NCBI GenBank assembly: GCA_036873755.1
Contig: JAVTVY010012634.1
Location: 186,001 to 250,000 of the forward strand
DNA length: 64,000 bases
Reading direction: 5' to 3'
Source of the DNA: Hanleya hanleyi
Lineage: Eukaryota > Mollusca > Polyplacophora > Lepidopleurida > Hanleyidae
The position numbers were made by a program, and so were the translations under genes. The notes under the pieces are model-generated. The model was not told where the DNA came from and did not search any database. It was given only the letters and a program-made list of their open reading frames with translations. Positions 55,451 through 64,000 of this stretch are shown here, one piece after another (position 1 is the first letter of the stretch; the number at the start of each line of letters is the position of its first letter).

Positions 55451-56620
55451 AGAGATCCTGAAGGATCTTGGCGCCGACCATAATGTCCGATAATTGTAAG
55501 CTAATGACAAGAGGATCTTTTTGTCCATTGTTACTAGAACAAACGATGGATTTGTAACTTTGTTTACAGAATTTCGAATCTGCGCAAAAAAGATCGAAAA
55601 AGGGATACTGGAAAACACCAAGATATAATATTTCTAAGTTTCAAGATTTCTAGAAACTGTACTTATGTCGGTTGTTATAGTACAAGAGAAATGAGCAAAG
55701 TTAGTCTGAAAGTCAATGTACATGTACATGTACGCAGGATCCTTCGTCTTCGTTTTGTAGTCTTTCTATTTTTTTATTTTTTTTGCACGTGTCATCATTG
55801 GGTACTGGAGGCGAAGACAAATCTCTTTGACACTTTGGCATACTTAAGATTTTATAATTAAGAACGAATGCTAATTCTGTTCTGTTTACTGGGCTAGTTT
55901 GAGATATCTCTTTTAAGATACCATGCTCGGAAATAGTAAGATGGTACAATAATACTGAAGGGATCCGGTCCGCGCAGTAATGTTGAAACATCGAAAGTGT
56001 CTGAATCCTGATTATCTCCCTTGGATCGTAACATGCAGTAGTTTACAGTTGTCCAGTTGTGACATTGTGTCACAAGAGTGATGTCCCTTCATGTAGCTGA
56101 CCTGCCGGCAGACGAAAGGGTGGGGCAGCTAGTTCACTTGCAACTGCATGGAGTAAAGAAAACTGATTTAAAATTTGAAGAAATACATTTTAATTCCAAA
56201 TTATTTGAACTCCTTGATATGGAAGGTGAAGATATGGATATTCTCTATAGTCAATATATCGAATATGCCCCACCGTTTGATCCGCCGACTCTTGTGATGC
56301 AATGTCACAACTCGGGAATACCGTATTAATTTGAAGCGTAACTTGGATTTTCAAATCGGACCAAAAAAGGTATCTTGCACAACTAGGCCCCATGTGGGAC
56401 CCGTGTACCAAATTTGAGAAAGATCCAGGCAGTACTTCCTGATAAATAACGATAAAGTTTCATGGGGAAATCCAAGTTGGCTGCCTTGTGGCCATATTGG
56501 ATTTTCGAATCGGACCAGAAAAGGTATCTTGCACAACTAGTCCCCAAGGGGAACCTGTGTACCAAATTTGAGAAAGATCCATGCAGTACTTCCTGAGAAA
56601 TGAAGATAAAAAGGTTCAGA
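55451..56620 (+). mobile_element. B-family element B3, left part (unit 2)
   Basis: 5' end AGAGATCCTGAAGGATCTTG, leader, conserved ORF (56078-56329), then about one and a half core units, interrupted at 56621 by the F element. The core resumes at 58348. Confidence 0.8.
56078..56329 (+). CDS. Conserved short ORF of the B family, longer form
   Basis: 83 codons: MMSLHVADLPADERVGQLVH, LQLHGVKKTDLKFEEIHF, then DILYSQYIEYAPPFDPPTL and the shared end CHNSGIPY. The N-terminal part aligns in frame with the fragment at about 21620-21697 (SLCEAALSAGETVGQF), so the open frame is at least 80 codons long in the family. No recognised domain. Identical in unit 3 except one residue (61284-61535). Confidence 0.35.
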   Translation: MMSLHVADLPADERVGQLVHLQLHGVKKTDLKFEEIHFNSKLFELLDMEGEDMDILYSQYIEYAPPFDPPTLVMQCHNSGIPY

Positions 56621-56740
56621 GTTCGAATTTGGCACCTGTCCGTCAGTCCGAGACTGGTAAAAGATGAAACGGACTGGTGGGAGTGACTGAACAACAAGTC
56701 CGTCGGACTGGTACATGTAACAATACGAAGCTGCGCATCA

Positions 56741-57630
56741 GAAAACCCCTCGGCTCTGCCGGCGCCAGCCATTCATAATGTATTCAATTTGAACCAAGAC
56801 TTCAGGAACACCAAGCAGTCAAGTGACAAATATACAGATTATGAAAAATTTTGTAATTAGAAATGGTCTCTAAGGTTTCCATCCAATCAGAGAAACCGGT
56901 GTTCATTACATAAGTCTCTTGATGCATTGATGATGTATATCAAATTTTACATAAATTATAGATGGCCGCCCATCCTTCCCGCCACTCAGAGGAACTGATT
57001 TGGTTATACATTGAAGGTCTCTTGATACATCAATGCTGCATACAAGTTTCGCATAGAACACTTGAATGGTATCAGAGATATATATCATTAAAGACTTTGC
57101 ATAAATTAAAGATGGCCGCCAAGGTTTCTACCGAATCAGGGAAACTGGTTTGGTCATTCCTTTGAAGTTTCTTGATGCATCGATGATCTATACCAAGTTT
57201 CACACTGAACAGTGAAATGGTACCCGAGATACACAAGATTAATGGTTTCGCATAAATTAAATATGGCTGCCAAAGTTCCCAACCAATCAGGTTCAATAGG
57301 GTACCGGGTCATGAGCATATAGATGTGCAGTGCAAGTTTGATGTGCCTAGGGTAAGTCATTCTAAAGATATCTTGGTAACGAGAAAGCTGTGATGGTTTC
57401 GCATAAATTAAAGATGGCCGCCAAAGTTTCCAACCAATCAGGTCCATATTCAATAGGGTTCTGGGTCGCGAGCATATGGATGTGCACTGCAAGTTTGGAG
57501 TGCCTACGGTAAGTCGTTCTAAAGATATCTTGGTAACGAGAAAGGTGTGACGGACAGACGGACAGACGGACAGAGGGACGTACATGACGACGACAATACC
57601 CTTCGGCCAAATTTTGGCCGAGGGGTAAAA
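56741..57630 (+). mobile_element. C-family HINE-like element nested in F
   Basis: The 5' AAAACCCCTCGGC is the inverted counterpart of the 3' hairpin arm GGCCGAGGGG. Core units of about 120-150 bp carry CATAAATTAAAGATGGCCGC and CCAACCAATCAGGT. The 3' end has GACGGACAGACGGACAGACG, then ACGACAATACCCTTCGGCC and TTGGCCGAGGGGTAAAA. The terminal ACAATACCC...GGGGTAAAA block resembles the D-family end, suggesting related replication machinery. Confidence 0.72.
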
Positions 57631-57856
57631 AAGCTCTCAGTTCATTGTGTAAACTATTTCTCTGGATATCTCCGCACAATTTGTAAAGAATGAAAAACAA
57701 AATATGTCTGTTTTCGGTTACCGACCGAGTCTAAATAAATCGTGCGAGTCTAAAAAAAATTTCAGCAAATTGCAACGAAATCACGACCACGGTCGCGTTT
57801 TACGACAACAACAACAACCGTAAAGCGCCGCGAGCACTGTCAGCATACTGTAAAGT

Positions 57857-58270
57857 GTGACTGTAATGCAGCATGGCAATGCAGGTTGGCGATCTTTTCA
57901 GAAAATAAAGTACCCACTTCCAGGTCGGGAATCGAGAAATCAACAACATGATTACGCTTCAGTCGAGCGGATCATGTTTACCAGGAAAATTTTAAACATA
58001 TTCTCCATCAACTTCGAAAGAAATCTACTGATTTTTTGGCTTGAAATGGCTTTTGTTGAAGCAGTGTTTCGCGACGATATGTGCAGTCAAAGTCGCCGCC
58101 AAAGTCTAGCCGACGGGGTTCGTCATCTGTTATTATCTTCACACGCGCTCAAGAAATTCAAGAAATGCACAATTATTAATTTCTTATTTAGTAGCAACCA
58201 TCACAGAGAACAAAATATTCATGATGACAAATGTTCCCAAATCATCTTTTATTTAATATTAACGGACTAG
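57857..58270 (+). CDS. Unrecognised 137-codon ORF in the F element
   Basis: Begins MTVMQHGNAGWRSFQKIKYP. It contains a hydrophobic-aromatic stretch (ILNIFSINFERNLLIFWLEM) and ends FYLILTD. Repeated at 63063-63476 with one substitution. I do not recognise a family. It lies in the right part of F beside the terminal repeat, where a transposase remnant could sit, but no catalytic motif is visible and it may be a chance ORF. Confidence 0.25.
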   Translation: MTVMQHGNAGWRSFQKIKYPLPGRESRNQQHDYASVERIMFTRKILNIFSINFERNLLIFWLEMAFVEAVFRDDMCSQSRRQSLADGVRHLLLSSHALKKFKKCTIINFLFSSNHHREQNIHDDKCSQIIFYLILTD

Positions 58271-58347
58271 TAACAATATTTGCGGACTGGTTACATTTTT
58301 GGCTCACCAGTCCGGTGGACTGGTTCAATTTTTTTTTAAATTCGAAC

Positions 58348-59411
58348 GCTGAGGTTTCATGGGGAAATCCAAGATGGCTGCCTTGTGGCCATATTGGATT
58401 TTCGAATCGGACCAGAAAAGGTATCTTGCACAACTAGACCCCAAGGGGAACCTGTGTACCAAATTTGAGAAAGATCCATGCAGTAGTTCCTGAGAAATCG
58501 CGATAAGGTTTCATGGGGAAATCCAAGATGGCTGCCTAGTGGCCATATTGGATTTTCGAATCGGACCAGAAAAGGTATCTTGCACAACTAGACCCCAAGG
58601 GGGAACCTGTGTACCAAATTTGAGAAAGATCCATGCAGTAGTTCCTGAGAAATCGCGATAACAAGGTTTCATGGGGAAATCCAAGATGGCTGCCTGGTGG
58701 CCATATTGGATTTTCGAATCGGACCGGAAAAGGTTTCTTGCACAACTAGACCCCAAGGGGAACCTGTGTACCAAATTTGGAAAAGATCCATGCAGTAGTT
58801 CCTGAGAAATCGCGGTAACAATGTTTCATGGGGAAATCCAAGATGGCTGCCTGGTGGCCATATTGGATTTTCGAATCGGACCGGAAAAGGTATCTTTCAC
58901 AACTAGACCCCAAGGGGAACCTGTGTGCCAAATTTGAGAAAGATCCATGCAGTAGTTCCTGAGAAATCGCAATAACAAGGTTTCATGGGGAAATCCAAGA
59001 TGGCTGCCTGATGGCCATATTGGATTTTCGAATCGGATCAGAAAAGGTATCTTGCACAACTAGACGCCAAGGGGAACCTGTGTATCAAATTTGAGAAAGA
59101 TCCATGCAGTACTTCCTGAGAAATCGCGATAAGGTTTCATGGGGAAATCCAAGATGGCTGCCTGGTGGCCATATTGGATTTTCGAATCGGACCGGAAAAG
59201 GTATCTTTCACAACTAGACCCCAAGGGGAACCTGTGTACCAAATTTGAGAAAGATCCATGCAGTAGTTCCTGAGAAATCATGATAAGGTTTCATGGGGAA
59301 ATCCAAGATGGCTGCCTGGTGGCCATATTGGATTTTCGAATCGGATCAGAAAAGGTATCTTGCACAACTAGACCCCAAGGTGAACCTGTGCACCAAATTT
59401 GAGAAAGATCC
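58348..59411 (+). mobile_element. B-family element B3, core tandem repeats
   Basis: Seven core units start at 58353, 58507, 58665, 58822, 58979, 59133 and 59287 (GGTTTCATGGGGAAATCC; one begins TGTTTC). Unit lengths are 154-158 bp; the differences come from presence or absence of AACA before GG. They are highly similar, so this array is homogenised or young. It ends abruptly at module M of unit 3. Confidence 0.88.
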
Positions 59412-59825
59412 ATTCTCTTCACCGGTATCTATTTGGATACCCGCGTGTGAACATCCAAAAAAAAAAATTACTGGTCCAAAAAGCTTACTTGTAGATTTAT
59501 TAATGTGATCCGTTGAACAAACACATTTTTTTTATGGTTCTTCGGCGAGATGTGCCGCAAATGGCTTCTGTATTTGTTTTTACGACAGCGACACATCTTA
59601 CGGCCACTCTCCTACTTTGGGTAGTGTATGCAATCTGTATTCGTTTATCGCGTATACATGTGCTAATGTTGACAAGGGTCGTATGACAGAGAATGTCGAC
59701 CTTCAAAAGTCAGTCATGCCGTCCAAATGTCTGTCGGGTCTGTCAAGGGGAAATCTATCTTGTTATAATGTTTCAGTGCGTGGCCAGATGACATGAAAGA
59801 CAATTTTAACTTTAGGCTGAACTAC

Positions 59826-60111
59826 GAAAAAAGTAAACGACGTCCTGGCTATATGCAAACTTTGTCACAAACACGCGGAAACAATATCATATAACATGAT
59901 GGCAAATTAGGCACAGCCTAATAGTTTGTCTCAACATTTGAAGTGTAATTGCCACGAAAAGGCATATTTTGAATTTAACGAACCATCGAATAAGTCATCC
60001 CAGTCAACGCTTAATAAGGCATTTGGAACATCACCAGGCTGTGCCATCAAGCAGTGTATAAAACTGATGAACGTTGCTTGGTATGCGACCATAAATGAAA
60101 ATCTATTATAA
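59826..60111 (+). pseudogene. BED-type zinc finger remnant, copy 3
   Basis: The ICKLCH half is followed by stops. The 61-codon ORF from 59926 then reads MSQHLKCNCHEKAYFEFNEP and SSQSTLNKAFGTS. Same defect as copies 1 and 2, so the finger was already broken before the tandem duplication. Confidence 0.5.
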
Positions 60112-60656
60112 ATAAATTTAATTACAGATACAGGTAATCGACTAATTTAATCAAATCCTGATTCATGATAATTTTTTTATTCATTTCTTCATTGGATTTA
60201 TGATACATGTAATGGATGATGACGTATTGTCCAGTTACTGTTTTTTAATTGAATTTTTGGATTATTCATAATATTAAAAGCCAATTCTCAAACTTGATCT
60301 TCATGGTTGTCATTTCCTGGCTAGTTGAAGATATCCATAGGTACTGTACAGAATATGATTTACTTATGCTCTTTCTTAGCACCATTTTATCATGCTGAGC
60401 CCCTGCTCTTCATCGGTGTGTCGCGCTCCCTCCATGGTGATTGGATACCCGTGGATTGATTTGGATACTCCTCAAATTCGACGAAAAGCAAGGCCTGACA
60501 AATCATCCAGGTGCAAAAGAAAGGACTGAACCATTATCCAACAGAGAAAGAAATACACCACTACATGTGGATTCATTCTCCGGCACTGCTAATCCTGTTC
60601 CAGCTTTCCCTAAACATAGTACAGTGCATAATGACCAACAGAGACCTATAGAAATG

Positions 60657-61826
60657 AGAGATCCTGAAGGATCTTGGTGCCGACCATAATGTCCGATAAT
60701 TGTAAGCTAATGACAAGAGGATCTTTTTGTCCATTGTTACTAGAACAAACGATGGATTTGTAACTTTGCTTACAGAATTTCGAATCTGCGCAAAAAAGAT
60801 CGAAAAAGGGATACTGGAAAACACCAAGATATAATATTTCTAAGTTTCAAGATTTCTAGAAACTGTACTTATGTCGGTTGTTATAGTACAAGAGAAATGA
60901 GCAAAGTTAGTCTGAAAGTCAATGTACATGTACATGTACGGAGGATCCTTCGTCTTCGTTTTGTAGTCTTTCTATTTTTTTATTTTTTTTGCACGTGTCA
61001 TCATTGGGTACTGGAGGCGAAGACAAATCTCTTTGACACTTTGGCATACTTAAGATTTTATAATTAAGAACGAATGCTAATTCTGTTCTGTTTACTGGGC
61101 TAGTTTGAGATATCTCTTTTAAGATACCATGCTCGGAAATAGTAAGATGGTACAATAATACTGAAGGGATCCGGTCCGCGCAGTAATGTTGAAACATCGA
61201 AAGTGTCTGAATCCTGATTATCTCCCTTGGATCGTAACATGCAGTAGTTTACAGTTGTCCAGTTGTGACATTGTGTCACAAGAGTGATGTCCCTTCATGT
61301 AGCTGACCTGCCGGCAGACGAAAGGGTGGGGCAGCTAGTTCACTTGCAACTGCATGGAGTAAAGATAACTGATTTAAAATTTGAAGAAATACATTTTAAT
61401 TCCAAATTATTTGAACTCCTTGATATGGAAGGTGAAGATATGGATATTCTCTATAGTCAATATATCGAATATGCCCCACCGTTTGATCCGCCGACTCTTG
61501 TGATGCAATGTCACAACTCGGGAATACCGTATTAATTTGAAGCGTAACTTGGATTTTCAAATCGGACCAAAAAAGGTATCTTGCACAACTAGGCCCCATG
61601 TGGGACCCGTGTACCAAATTTGAGAAAGATCCAGGCAGTACTTCCTGATAAATAACGATAAAGTTTCATGGGGAAATCCAAGTTGGCTGCCTTGTGGCCA
61701 TATTGGATTTTCGAATCGGACCAGAAAAGGTATCTTGCACAACTAGTCCCCAAGGGGAACCTGTGTACCAAATTTGAGAAAGATCCATGCAGTACTTCCT
61801 GAGAAATGAAGATAAAAAGGTTCAGA
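60657..61826 (+). mobile_element. B-family element B4, left part (unit 3)
   Basis: Copy of 55451-56620, with 5' end, leader, conserved ORF (61284-61535) and the first core units, again cut by the F element at 61827. Confidence 0.82.
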
Positions 61827-63553
61827 GTTCGAATTTGGCACCTGTCCGTCAGTCCGAGACTGGTAAAAGATGAAACGGACTGGTGGGAGTGACTGAACAA
61901 CAAGTCCGTCGGACTGGTACATGTAACAATACGAAGCTGCGCATCAGAAAACCCCTCGGCTCTGCCGGCGCCAGCCATTCATAATGTATTCAATTTGAAC
62001 CAAGACTTCAGGAACACCAAGCAGTCAAGTGACAAATATACAGATTATGAAAAATTTTGTAATTAGAAATGGTCTCTAAGGTTTCCATCCAATCAGAGAA
62101 ACCGGTGTTCATTACATAAGTCTCTTGATGCATTGATGATGTATATCAAATTTTACATAAATTATAGATGGCCGCCCATCCTTCCCGCCACTCAGAGGAA
62201 CTGATTTGGTTATACATTGAAGGTCTCTTGATACATCAATGCTGCATACAAGTTTCGCATAGAACACTTGAATGGTATCAGAGATATATATCATTAAAGA
62301 CTTTGCATAAATTAAAGATGGCCGCCAAGGTTTCTACCGAATCAGGGAAACTGGTTTGGTCATTCCTTTGAAGTTTCTTGATGCATCGATGATCTATACC
62401 AAGTTTCACACTGAACAGTGAAATGGTACCCGAGATACACAAGATTAATGGTTTCGCATAAATTAAATATGGCTGCCAAAGTTTCCAACCAATCAGGTTC
62501 AATAGGGTACCGGGTCATGAGCATATAGATGTGCAGTGCAAGTTTGATGTGCCTAGGGTAAGTCATTCTAAAGATATCTTGGTAACGAGAAAGCTGTGAT
62601 GGTTTCGCATAAATTAAAGATGGCCGCCAAAGTTTCCAACCAATCAGGTCCATATTCAATAGGGTTCTGGGTCGCGAGCATATGGATGTGCACTGCAAGT
62701 TTGGAGTGCCTACGGTAAGTCGTTCTAAAGATATCTTGGTAACGAGAAAGGTGTGACGGACAGACGGACAGACGGACAGAGGGACGTACATGACGACGAC
62801 AATACCCTTCGGCCAAATTTTGGCCGAGGGGTAAAAAAGCTCTCAGTTCATTGTGTAAACTATTTCTCTGGATATCTCCGCACAATTTGTAAAGAATGAA
62901 AAACAAAATATGTCTGTTTTCGGTTACCGACCGAGTCTAAATAAATCGTGCGAGTCTAAAAAAAATTTCAGCAAATTGCAACGAAATCACGACCACGGTC
63001 GCGTTTTACGACAACAACAACAACCGTAAAGCGCCGCGAGCACTGTCAGCATACTGTAAAGTGTGACTGTAATGCAGCATGGCAATGCAGGTTGGCGATC
63101 TTTTCAGAAAATAAAGTACCCACTTCCAGGTCGGGAATCGAGAAATCAACAACATGATTACGCTTCAGTCGAGCGGATCATGTTTACCAGGAAAATTTTA
63201 AACATATTCTCCATCAACTTCGAAAGAAATCTACTGATTTTTTGGCTTGAAATGGCTTTTGTTGAAGCAGTGTTTCGCGACGATATGTGCAGTCAAAGAC
63301 GCCGCCAAAGTCTAGCCGACGGGGTTCGTCATCTGTTATTATCTTCACACGCGCTCAAGAAATTCAAGAAATGCACAATTATTAATTTCTTATTTAGTAG
63401 CAACCATCACAGAGAACAAAATATTCATGATGACAAATGTTCCCAAATCATCTTTTATTTAATATTAACGGACTAGTAACAATATTTGCGGACTGGTTAC
63501 ATTTTTGGCTCACCAGTCCGGTGGACTGGTTCAATTTTTTTTTAAATTCGAAC
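61827..63553. mobile_element. F element, unit 3 copy (contains C element 61947-62836)
   Basis: The same GTTCGAATTT/AAATTCGAAC ends at the same site in the B core, at offset 5206 from unit 2. It was therefore carried along by the tandem duplication rather than inserted twice. Confidence 0.75.
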
Positions 63554-64000
63554 GCTGAGGTTTCATGGGGAAATCCAAGATGGCTGCCTTGTGGCCATAT
63601 TGGATTTTCGAATCGGACCAGAAAAGGTATCTTGCACAACTAGACCCCAAGGGGAACCTGTGTACCAAATTTGAGAAAGATCCATGCAGCAGTTCCTGAG
63701 AAATCGCGATAAGGTTTCATGGAGAAATCCAAGATGGCTGCCTTGTGGCCATATTGGATTTTCGAATCGGACCCGAAAAGGTATCTTGCACAACTAGACC
63801 CCAAGGGGAACCTGTGTACCAAATTTGAGAAAGATCCATGAAGTAGTTCTTGAGAAATAGCGATAACAAGGTTTCATGGGGAAATCCAAGATGGCTGCCT
63901 GGTGGCCATATTGGATTTTCGTATCGGACCGGAAAAGGTATCCTGCACAACTAGACCCCAAGGGGAACCTGTGTACCAAATTTGAGAAAGATCCATGCAG
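63554..64000 (+). mobile_element. B-family core repeats, unit 3 (cut by window end)
   Basis: Three core units (about 63559, 63715 and 63869 onward) with the same markers. The array continues beyond the window. Confidence 0.85.

Larger units (their letters stand above)
56621..58347. mobile_element. F element: short-inverted-repeat element inside B3
   Basis: Ends GTTCGAATTT (56621-56630) and AAATTCGAAC (58338-58347) are perfect inverted repeats. Subterminal GGACTGGT/ACCAGTCC motifs repeat many times near both ends (for example ACCAGTCCGGTGGACTGGT near 58301-58325). It interrupts a B core unit and contains a C-family element. An ORF of 137 codons (57857-58270) with DDMCSQSRRQSLADGVRHLL is unrecognised and could be a decayed remnant. 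Superfamily not assigned. Confidence 0.65.
54273..59411 (+). repeat. Large tandem unit 2 (5139 bp: M + B + F/C)
   Basis: Bounded by ATTCTCTTCACCGG at 54273 and again at 59412. Unit 3 repeats it nearly base for base up to the window end (offset 5139 before about 54930, 5206 after). The offset change comes from a 67-bp segment (GAACGTTGCTTGGTATGCGA ... CAGGTAATC) present in unit 3 at about 60068-60134 and in unit 1 at 51240-51310 but deleted here. Unit 1 lacks the F/C insertion. Confidence 0.93.
59412..64000 (+). repeat. Large tandem unit 3 (incomplete at window end)
   Basis: Near-exact repeat of unit 2: module M (59412-60656), B leader (60657-61826), F element (61827-63553) holding a C element (61947-62836), and core repeats from 63554 to the edge. 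Differences from unit 2 are few (for example G versus T in the AACTGATTTAAAA context near 61370, and the 67-bp segment). Confidence 0.92.

Noticed and set aside
57540..57575. GACGGACAGACGGACAGACG tracts as ordinary independent microsatellites
   Set aside because: In every complete A-E copy the tract lies at a fixed place just before the 3' hairpin, so it is better treated as part of the element.
58353..59411. Regular ~155-bp repeats as a CRISPR-like array
   Set aside because: Whole units repeat with no distinct spacers, and the organism is clearly an animal.
1..64000. tRNA or rRNA genes
   Set aside because: No stretch with tRNA box A/B spacing plus a credible cloverleaf, and no rRNA-like sequence, was recognised by eye.

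Overview
This window looks like intergenic or intronic DNA from a marine lophotrochozoan, most likely a mollusc and probably a bivalve. It is AT-rich and packed with eukaryotic transposable elements. It carries a GTGAGTGAGTGA...TTTAACGTCGCTTTCAA SINE of the kind common in molluscs, and several repeat families shaped like bivalve 'pearl' elements or Helentron-associated elements (HINEs). I found no complete host gene, rRNA, tRNA or CRISPR array. Nearly everything recognisable is mobile DNA, much of it nested.

Layout. 1-9.1 kb: fragments of HINE-like families (here called A and E), two SINEs, and a TTAA-flanked element inside an A copy. 9.1-19.1 kb: a DIRS-type tyrosine-recombinase retrotransposon on the minus strand. 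It has inverted terminal repeats, an internal complementary region, and decayed gag, RT, RNase H and recombinase ORFs. Its 5' leader holds an E-family element and a LINE remnant. 19.1-28.8 kb: a split B-family element, fold-back repeats, two elements with CAGG-type termini and 6-bp target duplications, and two more A-family copies. 29.1-30.6 kb: a frameshifted Crypton-type (DUF3504) recombinase pseudogene. 30.9-48.7 kb: a Ty3/Gypsy LTR element whose order is gag-PR-IN-RT, as in the Gmr1 lineage. It is broken by three inverted-repeat elements, by a B-family array that replaces most of RT/RNase H, and by a D-family element that splits the 3' LTR. 50.6-64 kb: tandem units of a module with a BED-zinc-finger remnant plus a B-family element; the last two units also hold an inverted-repeat element (F) that itself contains a C-family element.

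The most notable observation is that families A-E differ in sequence but share one architecture. Each has a 5' subterminal motif that is the reverse complement of one arm of a 3' hairpin. Most also have ~110-158 bp core tandem repeats and an ACGG/GACA-type microsatellite just before the hairpin. The B family shows two independent larger tandem amplifications: four copies of a 1.807-kb unit, and a >5-kb unit. Each has one breakpoint inside the core repeats. The E-family core is a dense array of AGGTCA-type half-sites, that is, nuclear-receptor-like motifs.

The nesting gives a relative chronology: Gmr1-like element, then its inverted-repeat, B and D insertions; B element, then F, then C. All family names A-F and M are local labels. 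Names of known groups are assigned from motifs and structure seen here, not from a database search.
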